Part shown: one piece after another, positions 10,533-19,333 of the stretch
Layout of the letters: the number at the start of each line of letters is the position of its first letter
Position numbering within the stretch: the first letter of the stretch is position 1
Assembly: GCA_030145055.1 (NCBI GenBank)
Contig: JAQYWK010000003.1
Coordinates: 372,001-436,000, forward strand
DNA from: Desulfovibrio sp.
GTDB lineage: Bacteria > Desulfobacterota > Desulfovibrionia > Desulfovibrionales > Desulfovibrionaceae
Length of the DNA: 64,000 bases
Direction: 5' to 3'
Made by a program: the position numbers and the translations under genes
Notes under the pieces: model-generated
Told to the model about the DNA's origin: nothing
The model's database searches: none
The model's input: the letters and a program-made list of their open reading frames with translations, nothing else

Positions 10533-10795
10533 TAGCGTTGTACAGTAAGACAATTAGCAAAAAAGTTTAAAAGCAGTTTCATACATTCAGAATAACAAGA
10601 CAAATACAAGAATACAGAACCTGCTAAATTGTAAGATTTAAATACCATTAATTAACAAACATCAACAATTCTAAATACATAATTTTCTAATTTACTATTT
10701 AAAAGATTCTATAACAATTAAGCACTAGTAAATGTTGTGAAAAAATTATATCCAATACGAGTTGTTGAATAAATTAGTAACAAAGCAGTAGCAAT

Positions 10796-12049
10796 ATGAA
10801 CTCTGGTAATGTCCCACTCTACGACAAAATATTTTTTGCCCGGCAGCCAATTCTACAGCCGGACCAATCTCTGTGGGGATATGAACTTTTCTTCCGCAAC
10901 AGCAGTTCTGCAACAACCGCAATTATATCTGATGACTACAAGGCAACTCTAAATGTTGCTGCAGATTCCTGTTCAACTCCAGGTGAAGAACTTCCTAGCG
11001 ACGTAAAATTAGTTATCAATTTTTCTCATAAATCCATTGTCGAAAAAATACCTTATTCGCTACCTGCAAAGAATACTGTTGTTCAAATTCCAGAGATGAC
11101 TCCGCCAACACCAAATCTTATTAAATCTTTGCAAGAGCTCGCTCACGACGGGTATACAATTGCAATTGATGATTTTGAAGGACGTCCGCAAGGCGAACTT
11201 TTTATAAACTACGCAGACGTAGCAATTGTCGACATTAAATCAGCGACAGAAGAAAGCTTACATAAAATCCACTGCATAGCACAAAAAGCAGGCGTTAAGT
11301 TAATAGCAAAACGCGTTGAAGACATGTCCCACTTTCAATTGGCTCAGAAATTCGGATTTGCATTTTTTCAAGGATTTTATTTCAAACGGCCTGAAAATAT
11401 CGCTGGCAGGAAACTACGTCCCAGTGAAATAGTCAGATTAAAACTTTTCAAACTCATCGAAGATCCAGCTCAAGATTTTACTGCACTAGCAAAAGCTTTG
11501 CAAAACGATGTTTCCATCAGCTACAGGCTCCTGACTCTGCTGAACTCACCTACTTTCGGATTCAAGCAAAAAATAACTTCTATAAAACAAGCCATCGTAT
11601 TAGCGGGATGGACACTTATAAAGAACTGGTTACGGGTTATCCTTCTTACCGACTTGACCTCAAGTGGCAAGAGTTCCGAACTACCACAGCTGGCCACTCA
11701 GCGCGCAAAATTTCTTGAATTAGTTACAGCAGAATCCAAAAACAAATTACAGCCTGAATCAATGTTTTTGCTGGGACTGTTTTCTCTGCTTGAAGCAATG
11801 TTTGACATGCCTATGGCATCAGTTACCAAATATTTACCTCTGGAAGCCGACCTCCGCGCAGCACTATGTGGGGAAGAAAACGACTACCATAAGTATCTGA
11901 ATTTAATTACTCATTTCGAAGAGGCTCAGTGGGACGAACTTGAAGAATCGATCCTGAAACTCGGACTTAACCCAGTGTCCGTTTCTCGGAGTTATTACGA
12001 CTCAACACGCTGGGCAAATGGTTTCTTCCAGACTCCAGGTTCCGCGTAA
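10796..12049 (+). CDS. EAL-like and HDOD domain signalling protein (YuxH type)
   Basis: The 417-residue protein combines an N-terminal EAL-like fold with a C-terminal HDOD domain. The first part begins FFARQPILQPDQSLWGYELFFRN, where E-L-F replaces the catalytic E-A-L, and has IAIDDFEGRP at about residue 122. The second part (about 215-410) has the HDOD landmarks SISYRLLTLLNSPTFGF and SIKQAIVLAGW. Proteins of this architecture are usually non-catalytic cyclic-di-GMP-related or regulatory scaffolds. There is no clear ribosome site before the ATG (GTAGCAAT). The 264-bp gap upstream is very AT-rich and should hold the promoter. The downstream kinase starts 16 bases after its stop. Confidence 0.8.
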   Translation: MNSGNVPLYDKIFFARQPILQPDQSLWGYELFFRNSSSATTAIISDDYKATLNVAADSCSTPGEELPSDVKLVINFSHKSIVEKIPYSLPAKNTVVQIPEMTPPTPNLIKSLQELAHDGYTIAIDDFEGRPQGELFINYADVAIVDIKSATEESLHKIHCIAQKAGVKLIAKRVEDMSHFQLAQKFGFAFFQGFYFKRPENIAGRKLRPSEIVRLKLFKLIEDPAQDFTALAKALQNDVSISYRLLTLLNSPTFGFKQKITSIKQAIVLAGWTLIKNWLRVILLTDLTSSGKSSELPQLATQRAKFLELVTAESKNKLQPESMFLLGLFSLLEAMFDMPMASVTKYLPLEADLRAALCGEENDYHKYLNLITHFEEAQWDELEESILKLGLNPVSVSRSYYDSTRWANGFFQTPGSA

Positions 12050-12064
12050 GCTGTTGGAGGGTAT

Positions 12065-13480
12065 ATGAAAGACTGTTGTTCTGTTGGTTCTCATAGCAAT
12101 CTCAATATTTTGATTGCGGGTAAAAATCCGCAACTACATTCATTAACACTTGAACTTCATAATCAAGGTCACTCCGTCTCCATAGCAAAATTTGCTAGAG
12201 AGACTCTTTTTATTTATGCGAGCCAACAACCGGATCTAATCCTATTCGGTGAATTTGAAGATACCTTCGAAACGTTCTCATCAATACGTGATATAAATCC
12301 TGCATCAAATGCTCTTTTTTTATTAGACGTAAATAAACCGGAAGAATTCGAACCCCTTTTTGAATTTCAAAATGTTTCATATCTTTCTTCCACAGCGTCC
12401 ATATCTGACATCATCTCACATATTTCAAAATATCAGAAAGAAATCGCCCGTCAAAAAGAAATCAAAGACAACTCCAAACTTTACGATTTGATTCTACAAG
12501 GGTTGCCATTTCCAGCGCTACTGATATGTGCTTGTACCAATAAAACTATTTTAGCAAACAAATCTGCTCTTAAAACGCTTCCGATCAAGGATTCAGATTC
12601 TATAGTTCCCTTTATTCCATTTCTTGCTGAAGAAGTGCGCAATAATCTTTTCACCGATCAAGAAGCGTATCGCATCCACTCACTTAAATCCGTTTTTGCT
12701 TATGATCGTTTTTGGGATCTGACCATTGAACAAGTCGCGCCATCTGTGTTCTTACTTCTATCTCTAGATGTAACGGACCAGCGCAGACAGCTCCAAATCA
12801 GAGAAGAAATGGAGCGTATAGCGCGCCACGATTTGAGATCGCCTACTGCGACCATTGTAGGAATGTCGCGAATACTCGAAACAGAAGCCGATATTAATGA
12901 AGAATATCAGCCTCTAGCTAAAATTGTCCGCACCACAAGCGAACGAATGATTCGTCAGATTGATACATCTTTGACCCTTATCAGGCTCGAAACTGGATCA
13001 CTTGTTGCTGACGCACATCCATTTAATATTTTTAGAGCGATTACGGCTGCTATCGGTGACGTAAGCCAAATCGTTGAAGAGAAGAAACTTAAGATCGAGT
13101 GCTACCTCGACGATACTCCCTTACAGGATGAATGCCCGGTGGTCTGCTACGGAGAAGCATCCCTTATCATCACCATGTTCTCTAATCTGATTAAAAACGC
13201 GGCTGAAGCGGCTCCGAATGATAGCATTATTAAAGTAACTATGCGGGACAAAGACAATCAGATAGTTACAACAATTCATAATCTGGGCGAAGTCCCCGAA
13301 TCCATTAAGAACAGCTTCTTTGACCGTTATGCAACTCATGGGAAAAAGAATGGAACAGGACTTGGCACATATAGCTCAAAGCTAATCGTCATGGCCTCAG
13401 GCGGGGATCTTTCTTTTACCAGTTCATTAAGTCAGGGAACAACTCTTACTGCCACTCTCCCTAAACCTCCCGAAAACTAG
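12065..13480 (+). CDS. Histidine kinase with degenerate receiver domain
   Basis: The 471-residue protein has a receiver-like N-terminus (about 12-130), a PAS-like middle (about 140-235), a HisKA domain with the phosphoacceptor in RIARHDLRSPTATIVGMSR (about 255-272), and a C-terminal ATPase domain (N box NLIKNAAEAAP, G2 box GTGLGTYSSKL). The receiver lacks the acidic pocket (LNILIAGKNPQL) and the phosphorylatable Asp (PDLILFGEFED has Gly there), so it is a pseudo-receiver. The G1 box reads HNLGEVP instead of DxGxG, a departure that may weaken nucleotide binding. It has no membrane segment and is therefore cytoplasmic. GGAGG precedes the ATG. It sits between the EAL-HDOD gene and a radical SAM gene with gaps of 15-18 bases, which indicates an operon. 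Confidence 0.8.
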   Translation: MKDCCSVGSHSNLNILIAGKNPQLHSLTLELHNQGHSVSIAKFARETLFIYASQQPDLILFGEFEDTFETFSSIRDINPASNALFLLDVNKPEEFEPLFEFQNVSYLSSTASISDIISHISKYQKEIARQKEIKDNSKLYDLILQGLPFPALLICACTNKTILANKSALKTLPIKDSDSIVPFIPFLAEEVRNNLFTDQEAYRIHSLKSVFAYDRFWDLTIEQVAPSVFLLLSLDVTDQRRQLQIREEMERIARHDLRSPTATIVGMSRILETEADINEEYQPLAKIVRTTSERMIRQIDTSLTLIRLETGSLVADAHPFNIFRAITAAIGDVSQIVEEKKLKIECYLDDTPLQDECPVVCYGEASLIITMFSNLIKNAAEAAPNDSIIKVTMRDKDNQIVTTIHNLGEVPESIKNSFFDRYATHGKKNGTGLGTYSSKLIVMASGGDLSFTSSLSQGTTLTATLPKPPEN

Positions 13481-13498
13481 AACAGGAATTAACAACAA

Positions 13499-14761
13499 AT
13501 GCCTTCTAAAAAGAAACCGCGCCCACTACTCGTATACGCGGACAAAGACGGACAAATATTCGATCATCCAGAACTTGAAATGATATGTCGCCGAGGCGAT
13601 GAATTATCACAGCCTAAGCCAGAAGAATATATCCCACTTCCACCTGACAGCGAATTTTTTCTGCTACCCGGAAGAATCCCTATCGGCCTTGATCCTGAAA
13701 CAGGTGAAGTTGTTGAAATTGAAGGGACAGCGGTTGCGGCGTTTGCCTGCCCCGGTCTTACTCTGACCGGACTTGCCGCTTATGGAAACACTGACGATGC
13801 TCCGGTTTTGCCAATGTTTTCTTACGGAGCTGTTGGTTTTGCAAATGGCAGATTCTGGATCACTGCAAAAGTAGTCGATGAAGATAAAAGACAGGTTTTT
13901 ACCAAAATTCCACGACAAAAAATAGATTCAGGTGCAAAACGTCTTATGAAAGATATGCCTGAAAATCGTCTGGTCCGCCATCTAGCAACCTGCGCGCTGA
14001 CTTACGGCTGTCCGGCCGCTCAGAACCTTGCCCTAGGCAGATTTGAGGCTCCCCTTCCAACCTCGCAAACCTGTAATGCGCGTTGCATCGGTTGCATATC
14101 CGAACAACCCGAAGAATCTGGATTTCCATCCACGCAGGAACGAATCAAATTTACACCGACAGCCGACGAAGTAACTGAAATAATGCACTACCACGCCAAA
14201 CGCGAATCGAGACCTATATTCTCATTCGGTCAGGGTTGCGAGGGTGAGCCATTAACTGAAGCAAAGTTACTGACAGAATCAATTCGCAAATATAGATCAG
14301 AAGGCGGCAAGGGAACCGTTAACATAAACACTAACGGATCTTTAACTGCCGCAATACAACCCCTTGCTGAAGCTGGACTGACATCTATAAGAGTCAGTAT
14401 GAACAGCTTTCTTGAGCCAGTGTACAATGCGTACTACCGCCCGAAAGGGTATAAATTTGAAGATGTTATTGCTACAATATTTGAAGCTAAGAAACATGGC
14501 ATACATGTTTCGCTTAATTATCTGTTCTTCCCGGGAGTGAATGACACCGAGAACGAAACGAATGCACTGATTAAGGCTGTAAAGGAATCAGAGCTTGATT
14601 TTATACAGCTACGCAATCTAAATATTGACCCAGACCTATACATGGAACTTGTAGAGCAATACGATTTCGGCCCCGGAATGGGCTTCAATAATTTCCGCAA
14701 ACGCATTAAAAAAGAATGTCCGTGGATAAAATTTGGTTATTTCAATCCATTCTTGGGTTAA
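13499..14761 (+). CDS. Radical SAM protein of unknown function
   Basis: The 420-residue protein has the radical SAM iron-sulfur motif C192-x3-C196-x2-C199 (QTCNARCIGCISEQ), unusually far from the N-terminus. A 190-residue N-terminal extension begins KKKPRPLLVYADKDGQIFDHPELEM and resembles no domain I can name. The barrel that follows contains FSFGQGCEGEPL, a GGE-like SAM-binding segment, and INTNGSLTAA and SMNSFLEPVYNAYYRP. It is last in the EAL-HDOD/kinase operon, 18 bases after the kinase. Similar annotations exist across Desulfovibrionales, but I know of no assigned substrate. A terminator follows. Confidence 0.75.
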   Translation: MPSKKKPRPLLVYADKDGQIFDHPELEMICRRGDELSQPKPEEYIPLPPDSEFFLLPGRIPIGLDPETGEVVEIEGTAVAAFACPGLTLTGLAAYGNTDDAPVLPMFSYGAVGFANGRFWITAKVVDEDKRQVFTKIPRQKIDSGAKRLMKDMPENRLVRHLATCALTYGCPAAQNLALGRFEAPLPTSQTCNARCIGCISEQPEESGFPSTQERIKFTPTADEVTEIMHYHAKRESRPIFSFGQGCEGEPLTEAKLLTESIRKYRSEGGKGTVNINTNGSLTAAIQPLAEAGLTSIRVSMNSFLEPVYNAYYRPKGYKFEDVIATIFEAKKHGIHVSLNYLFFPGVNDTENETNALIKAVKESELDFIQLRNLNIDPDLYMELVEQYDFGPGMGFNNFRKRIKKECPWIKFGYFNPFLG

Positions 14762-14810
14762 GAACGGCCCACGGGATGGAATTGAAAACACCCAACCAAA
14801 GCATCAAACA

Positions 14811-14847
14811 ACCGTCAGAATTGCATAAAGATTCTGGCGGTTTTTTA
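14811..14847 (+). terminator. Rho-independent terminator after the radical SAM gene
   Basis: An 11-bp stem (ACCGTCAGAAT with ATTCTGGCGGT, one G-U pair) is followed by six T. Confidence 0.9.
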
Positions 14848-14884
14848 GTTTTCAGACGCCAGCCACAGGTGTATGTAGTAATTT

Positions 14885-16990
14885 ATGAATAAGCGCCGCT
14901 TCCACATTTTTATTATCGCAATCCTGCTAATGCTGGTTATGCCGCATAATGCTAACTCAAAAGAGTCAAGCAACTTCGGTGTTAACTATCAGTTTAACGT
15001 AGACTTACCAAAAGCGGGCCTATCCGGGATATTAAAAGGATATCTTGTCCATATTCAAAATAACAATTTCAGATTCGAGGGAAATTTCAACCCCGAACGA
15101 TCTCCACTTAGAAGCGGCCCTATCCGCATTCGTACAGAACTAAGCTTAGAAAAAGACAGTGTTGCTTTCCGTAAACTCTCAATTCGCATTGCAAGCCTAC
15201 ACCTAAATATTCCCGAACTTGAACTGCACAACCCGAACATATCGATAACCGGTAACGGTGTTTTTTTTACGGAAAATAAAACGGCCAATTTCACCGACCT
15301 TAAAATAAAAGTCGGAAACCTCCCCATAATAAGTGCAGGCTTAAATTATTCTCCAAAATCAGATGGAACTCTTTCCTTAAATATTTTTGATCCACTTCCT
15401 CTACTGCAGGAGATTGCGGAAAAAATTCTAGGAGAAGCCGCCTCAAAATGGGAAAAAGAGGGTAAACTAGATCTGTCACTAAGTGTGGCCAAGATTAATT
15501 CAGCTCCAGAACCTAAACTTTTAGTTAATTTCGAAAATCTTTCAGCTAGTTCTCCAGACGGATTATACCTTGTGGACAGCCTCTCTGGATCACTAAAATC
15601 ATCTCTGCCACTTGATGATTCAAAAATTAGCGCAGTATTTAATATTAATACAGGTGAAGCTCTCTTTAACACCCTTTACCTAGACCTCAACAAGAACCCG
15701 CTAAAAGCAGCCATTCTCGCTACCCTACCTAATCGTGATGGTGCCATTTCATCAAAAATTGATGTTAACTGGCAAGATATGGGTAGTGTCAAAATCGCTA
15801 CTAGAATTAATACTGCTAAAAAAAGATTACGCTACTCAGGTACTGCAGACATTAATATTCCGTATTTAGGACGTCCATTTAAAACACTAATAGCCGACCC
15901 TTTTTCCCTTGCTGATCTATCTGCGAACGGGACTATAAACCTAACCTGTAAGTTCAACGGCTCACCTTCTGAGGCTATCATTAAGGGGATTGTCGGCCTC
16001 ACAAAAGGCAGCTTCCATTCCTCCGACATAGAATCTAGAAACGTTTCAACTGAACTTCCATTTGCAATTGTACTTGGTAATGACTTTCTGCCGCAGACAA
16101 GCGATAAGATTAAAAAAACAACACAGGGAACAATCCGCCTCGGAGAAGTCCGCGCAGGACCACTGGTTTTAAAAAATTTCAACATTCCATTATCTGTATC
16201 TTCAAACGAAGTTATTTTTGGGGAAATACCATTAATTGCTCTAAGCGGAGGGCAGCTCAAACTTGTCGATGTTCAGGCAGAAAATCCGTTTTCAAAGGAC
16301 TTTGTTTTGAGCGGTAAACTGAATTTGAGAGATGTTAACCTTTTACCATTATCACCTCCTTCGCTTCCTGTGGACGGAATCCTCAACGGAGATTTGCAAT
16401 TCTGGCTTCTTGCAAAGACCTTCTCCACCGAAGGCTCCTTTTATGGTAAGGTTTACGGTGGGGACATGGAAGTTTCTGAAATTTTCGCTGAAAACCCATT
16501 TTCTAAATCCAGACAATATGGTGCGGATTTCAAAGTTAATAATTTAAAACTTATCCCTTTAAGTAAGGCCCTAGACATAGGACGAATTACAGGAAGGATG
16601 AATCTTGACCTGACAGATTTAGTTGTTGCATATGACCAGCCTGCAGAATTTAAACTTATCGCAGTTTCCATACCAGACGCTGATTCAGATCAGGAAATAA
16701 GTTTGAAAGCTGTTAACACATTGTCCGTAATCGGGACAGGGTCGGGCTTAACGGGGGCCGGGGTTGGACTTTTTTCGCAGTTTTTCCGCCAATTCAGTTA
16801 TGCAGGGCTTGGCCTTGAGTGTACTTTAAACAATGACTTATTTAAAATTAGAGGGTTGATCAGAGAGGATGGAATCGAGTATATTATTAAGAAGCCGCCA
16901 TTGTTCGGCATAAATGTCATCAACAGCAACCCTGAAAATCTTATTAGCTTCTCAGACATGCTTAAGAGACTAAAAAGAATTTCAGAGTAG
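14885..16990 (+). CDS. YdbH-like AsmA-type intermembrane lipid-transport protein
   Basis: The 701-residue protein begins with a signal anchor (RRFHIFIIAILLMLVMPHNANS) and continues as long beta-rich repeats with alternating hydrophobic residues, as in AsmA/TamB/YdbH bridge proteins. The C-terminal 250 residues (GILNGDLQFWLLAKTFSTEGSFYGKVYGG through NPENLISFSDMLKRLKRI) resemble the YdbH (PF11739) C-terminal region. In E. coli YdbH works with the lipoprotein YnbE, aided by YdbL, to bridge the inner and outer membranes and move phospholipids. The next gene here is a YdbL-type lipoprotein, which supports the assignment. The ATG follows GTATGTAGTAATTT, a weak ribosome site. Assignment is by topology and context, so moderately sure. 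Confidence 0.7.
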   Translation: MNKRRFHIFIIAILLMLVMPHNANSKESSNFGVNYQFNVDLPKAGLSGILKGYLVHIQNNNFRFEGNFNPERSPLRSGPIRIRTELSLEKDSVAFRKLSIRIASLHLNIPELELHNPNISITGNGVFFTENKTANFTDLKIKVGNLPIISAGLNYSPKSDGTLSLNIFDPLPLLQEIAEKILGEAASKWEKEGKLDLSLSVAKINSAPEPKLLVNFENLSASSPDGLYLVDSLSGSLKSSLPLDDSKISAVFNINTGEALFNTLYLDLNKNPLKAAILATLPNRDGAISSKIDVNWQDMGSVKIATRINTAKKRLRYSGTADINIPYLGRPFKTLIADPFSLADLSANGTINLTCKFNGSPSEAIIKGIVGLTKGSFHSSDIESRNVSTELPFAIVLGNDFLPQTSDKIKKTTQGTIRLGEVRAGPLVLKNFNIPLSVSSNEVIFGEIPLIALSGGQLKLVDVQAENPFSKDFVLSGKLNLRDVNLLPLSPPSLPVDGILNGDLQFWLLAKTFSTEGSFYGKVYGGDMEVSEIFAENPFSKSRQYGADFKVNNLKLIPLSKALDIGRITGRMNLDLTDLVVAYDQPAEFKLIAVSIPDADSDQEISLKAVNTLSVIGTGSGLTGAGVGLFSQFFRQFSYAGLGLECTLNNDLFKIRGLIREDGIEYIIKKPPLFGINVINSNPENLISFSDMLKRLKRISE

Positions 16991-17018
16991 CCCAAAAATA
17001 ATTTTACAGGAGATTATC

Positions 17019-17618
17019 ATGTTAAAAAAAACCGCACAGGTTTTAACTTTAATGACTTTATTTGCGTTTGCTGCATGTGTCACGGTCAATATCTACTTCC
17101 CAGCTGCGCAGGTGGAAAAAGCCGCAGAAGATATTGTCGATGATGTTTATGGGACCAGTCAAGACCCAGCTAAAACTAATGGGGATAGCTCAGCCCTGCC
17201 ATCATTTTTAGCAATGCTCGCGCCATCTAATGCTCATGCACAAAGCGTAACAACTTCAGATATAGAAGGTCTGAAAAAATCAAATTCGGCAATCAGGGGA
17301 CTTAAGCAGAGTATAGCTGCAACTCATCAGAAGCTCATACCCTATTACAACGCTGGAAATATCGGCATCGACAATAAAGGATTGCTCAAATTCAGATCCA
17401 ATGACGGCCTGAAAGTATCCGACAAGGCAAATGTTCGCAGACTGGTCGCTCAAGATAACAAAACCAGAAAAGAACTATACGCTGAAGTCGCAACATCAAT
17501 GAACATACCCGGCAGTGAAATTGAAAAAATAACTAATATTTTCACTGATGTTTGGCAAAAGAAAGCGCCCGCAGGCTGGTGGATTCAAGATGCATCCGGA
17601 AACTGGAAACAGAAATAA
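17019..17618 (+). CDS. YdbL/DUF1318-type lipoprotein, possible YnbE-YdbL fusion
   Basis: The 199-residue product begins with a lipoprotein signal (lipobox FAAC at residues 17-20), and the acylated Cys is followed by VTVNIYFPAAQVEKAAEDIVDDVYG. After a Ser/Ala-rich linker (about 50-80), the C-terminal part matches the DUF1318/YdbL pattern: NSAIRGLKQSIAATHQKL, then RKELYAEVATSMNIP and the closing APAGWWIQDASGNWKQK. In E. coli YnbE (a small lipoprotein) and YdbL (a periplasmic protein) are separate; here a lipobox and a YdbL domain occupy one chain. It is 28 bases after the YdbH-like gene with AGGAG upstream of its ATG, so the two are co-transcribed. A terminator follows directly. Confidence 0.72.
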   Translation: MLKKTAQVLTLMTLFAFAACVTVNIYFPAAQVEKAAEDIVDDVYGTSQDPAKTNGDSSALPSFLAMLAPSNAHAQSVTTSDIEGLKKSNSAIRGLKQSIAATHQKLIPYYNAGNIGIDNKGLLKFRSNDGLKVSDKANVRRLVAQDNKTRKELYAEVATSMNIPGSEIEKITNIFTDVWQKKAPAGWWIQDASGNWKQK

Positions 17619-17636
17619 CGTCAATAAAACCAAATA

Positions 17637-17676
17637 AAGAAAGCCCTGAAATTAATATTTCAGGGCTTTCTTATTA
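17637..17676. terminator. Bidirectional terminator between the YdbL-type gene and purM
   Basis: A 14-bp perfect stem (GAAAGCCCTGAAAT and its complement, loop TAAT) at 17639-17670 has TTATT on the plus side and TTTATTT on the minus side. It serves two convergent genes. Confidence 0.88.
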
Positions 17677-17704
17677 GAACAAAATAAATGTGAACTGAAT
17701 CGGA

Positions 17705-18751
17705 CTAGAAGTTAACGTTCACCTGCTCAGAATCACCATCGCGAGCAATAGTTTCGCCAATCTTCCATGAATTGATATTCATGCCACGCAATCTGTTAAG
17801 CACATCTTCTTCTCTGTCTTTCTTTACAATCATGATGTAGCCGACACCGCAGTTAAAAATCTGCAGCATTTCAGGCCAGCTCAGATTGCCCTGCTCTTTC
17901 ATCCAATTAAAGACAGGGAGAACATCCCATGATCCAAAATTAATCTCAGCTGTTACCTGATTAGGTAAAACTCTCGGCAGGTTATCGTAAAAACCGCCGC
18001 CAGTTACGTGAATCATTCCTTTGATATCAATATCACGGGAAAGACTACGTACAACATCTGCATAAATTTTTGTCGGCGTCATAAGCGCTTCGCCGATCTT
18101 AGTATCTGTTCCAGGAAGAAGATCATCAGCGGTCAGACCAGATTCATCATACAACTTGCGAACTAAAGAATACCCATTAGAATGGATACCTGAAGACGCC
18201 AGTCCGATAATGGAGTCACCGATTGTGATAGAGGAACCATCAACAATATTCATATTATCAACCATACCGACACAGAAGCCGGACAGGTCATATTCTCCGT
18301 CAGCGTAAAAACCAGGCATTTCTGCGGTTTCTCCGCCCAGAAGAGCACATCCAGAAATCTTACATCCTTCAACTATTCCGGAGAGCACTTCTTCAGCCAC
18401 GCCGGTTTCAAGCTTTCCAGTTGCAAAATAATCCAGAAAAAATAAAGGCTTAGCACCTTGAACAAGTATATCATTAACGCTCATAGCCACAAGATCAATA
18501 CCAATGGTATCGTGCTTGCCCAAAGCGAAAGCGAGTTTTAATTTTGTGCCCACTCCGTCGGCTCCAGCCACGAGAACGGGTTCGTCCATCTGGGTCAGGT
18601 CAAGCTTGAAAAGCCCGCCGAAACCACCAATGTCCGTAACCACACCTTTAGTAAAAGTGGAACCCACCATACCTTTAATGCGACCTATGAAATCATTTGC
18701 CGCGTCGATATCAACACCGGCGGCCTTGTAAGCATCAGAACGACTTGCCAT
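17705..18751 (-). CDS. purM: Phosphoribosylformylglycinamidine cyclo-ligase (AIR synthetase)
   Basis: The 348-residue product is PurM, which closes formylglycinamidine ribonucleotide to aminoimidazole ribonucleotide with ATP in purine synthesis. Landmarks include YKAAGVDIDAANDFIGRIK at the N-terminus, VAGADGVGTKLKLAF, the substrate-binding GIDLVAMSVNDILVQGAKPLFFLDYFATG and LLGGETAEMPGFY, plus HVTGGGFYDNLPRVLP near residue 250. GGAG precedes the ATG at 18751. It is a monocistronic minus-strand gene with its own upstream region of 300 bp shared with a divergent small gene. Confidence 0.97.
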   Translation of the reverse strand: MASRSDAYKAAGVDIDAANDFIGRIKGMVGSTFTKGVVTDIGGFGGLFKLDLTQMDEPVLVAGADGVGTKLKLAFALGKHDTIGIDLVAMSVNDILVQGAKPLFFLDYFATGKLETGVAEEVLSGIVEGCKISGCALLGGETAEMPGFYADGEYDLSGFCVGMVDNMNIVDGSSITIGDSIIGLASSGIHSNGYSLVRKLYDESGLTADDLLPGTDTKIGEALMTPTKIYADVVRSLSRDIDIKGMIHVTGGGFYDNLPRVLPNQVTAEINFGSWDVLPVFNWMKEQGNLSWPEMLQIFNCGVGYIMIVKKDREEDVLNRLRGMNINSWKIGETIARDGDSEQVNVNF

Positions 18752-19054
18752 ATATTTATCTCCTAATAATCTCTTTAAGAAGTGATTGTATATGCTTAAA
18801 TCGACAAGATTTCAAGGAACATCAGCCCTCTTTATGCCGAAATATTCACCGTTAAGGACCGCAGCTTGCATCATCTGATAAGGCTGATTATTAAACTTCA
18901 AACACGTGAAGTATCAGAAAAAGCAACACAACAATCATCAAACAAAATGCATTAATTACAAATGCTTATATACTATCGCAACGTAATGTTTCAAGTAAAA
19001 TAAGCAGGTGTCATTTTTCAAACAGTCTGATATACTATTACACGGAGAAATATC
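18752..19054. other. Divergent intergenic region purM / small exported protein
   Basis: This AT-rich gap holds the 5' regions of two divergent genes. A TATACT hexamer at about 19031-19036 lies 20 bases before the small gene and is a candidate -10 element with no good -35. I see no riboswitch or clear inverted repeat. Confidence 0.35.
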
Positions 19055-19321
19055 ATGTACAAGAAAAGTTTATTATTCTTATTTATTATTTTGAGTCTGA
19101 CTTTTGTAAGTACTGCTTTCGCAGGTACAAAATTTATTAATAAAGACACGGCTAAAGACCGTGAAAATATTACGATGGGTACCAGCGGAAAGAGCAACGA
19201 CATTTCCATAAAGTCCAGCAATAAATCAAATATTATGAGCACTAAACCAAAAGAAAAAAAAGATGAAGAAATAGACCAGAATATAGGTCCGATCCTCATC
19301 GTTCCAAAAATAGAACCATAG
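19055..19321 (+). CDS. Small exported protein of unknown function
   Basis: The 88-residue product has a clear Sec signal peptide (YKKSLLFLFIILSLTFVSTAFA, cleavage probably after AFA at residue 23), followed by about 65 polar residues rich in Lys, Ser, Asn and Asp with no predicted fold. ACGGAG precedes the ATG by seven bases. The stop is 12 bases before the AmrS-type gene, so the two are probably co-transcribed. It is not a lipoprotein and has no cysteines. I do not recognise it. Confidence 0.6.
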   Translation: MYKKSLLFLFIILSLTFVSTAFAGTKFINKDTAKDRENITMGTSGKSNDISIKSSNKSNIMSTKPKEKKDEEIDQNIGPILIVPKIEP

Positions 19322-19333
19322 GGACAACAAATA

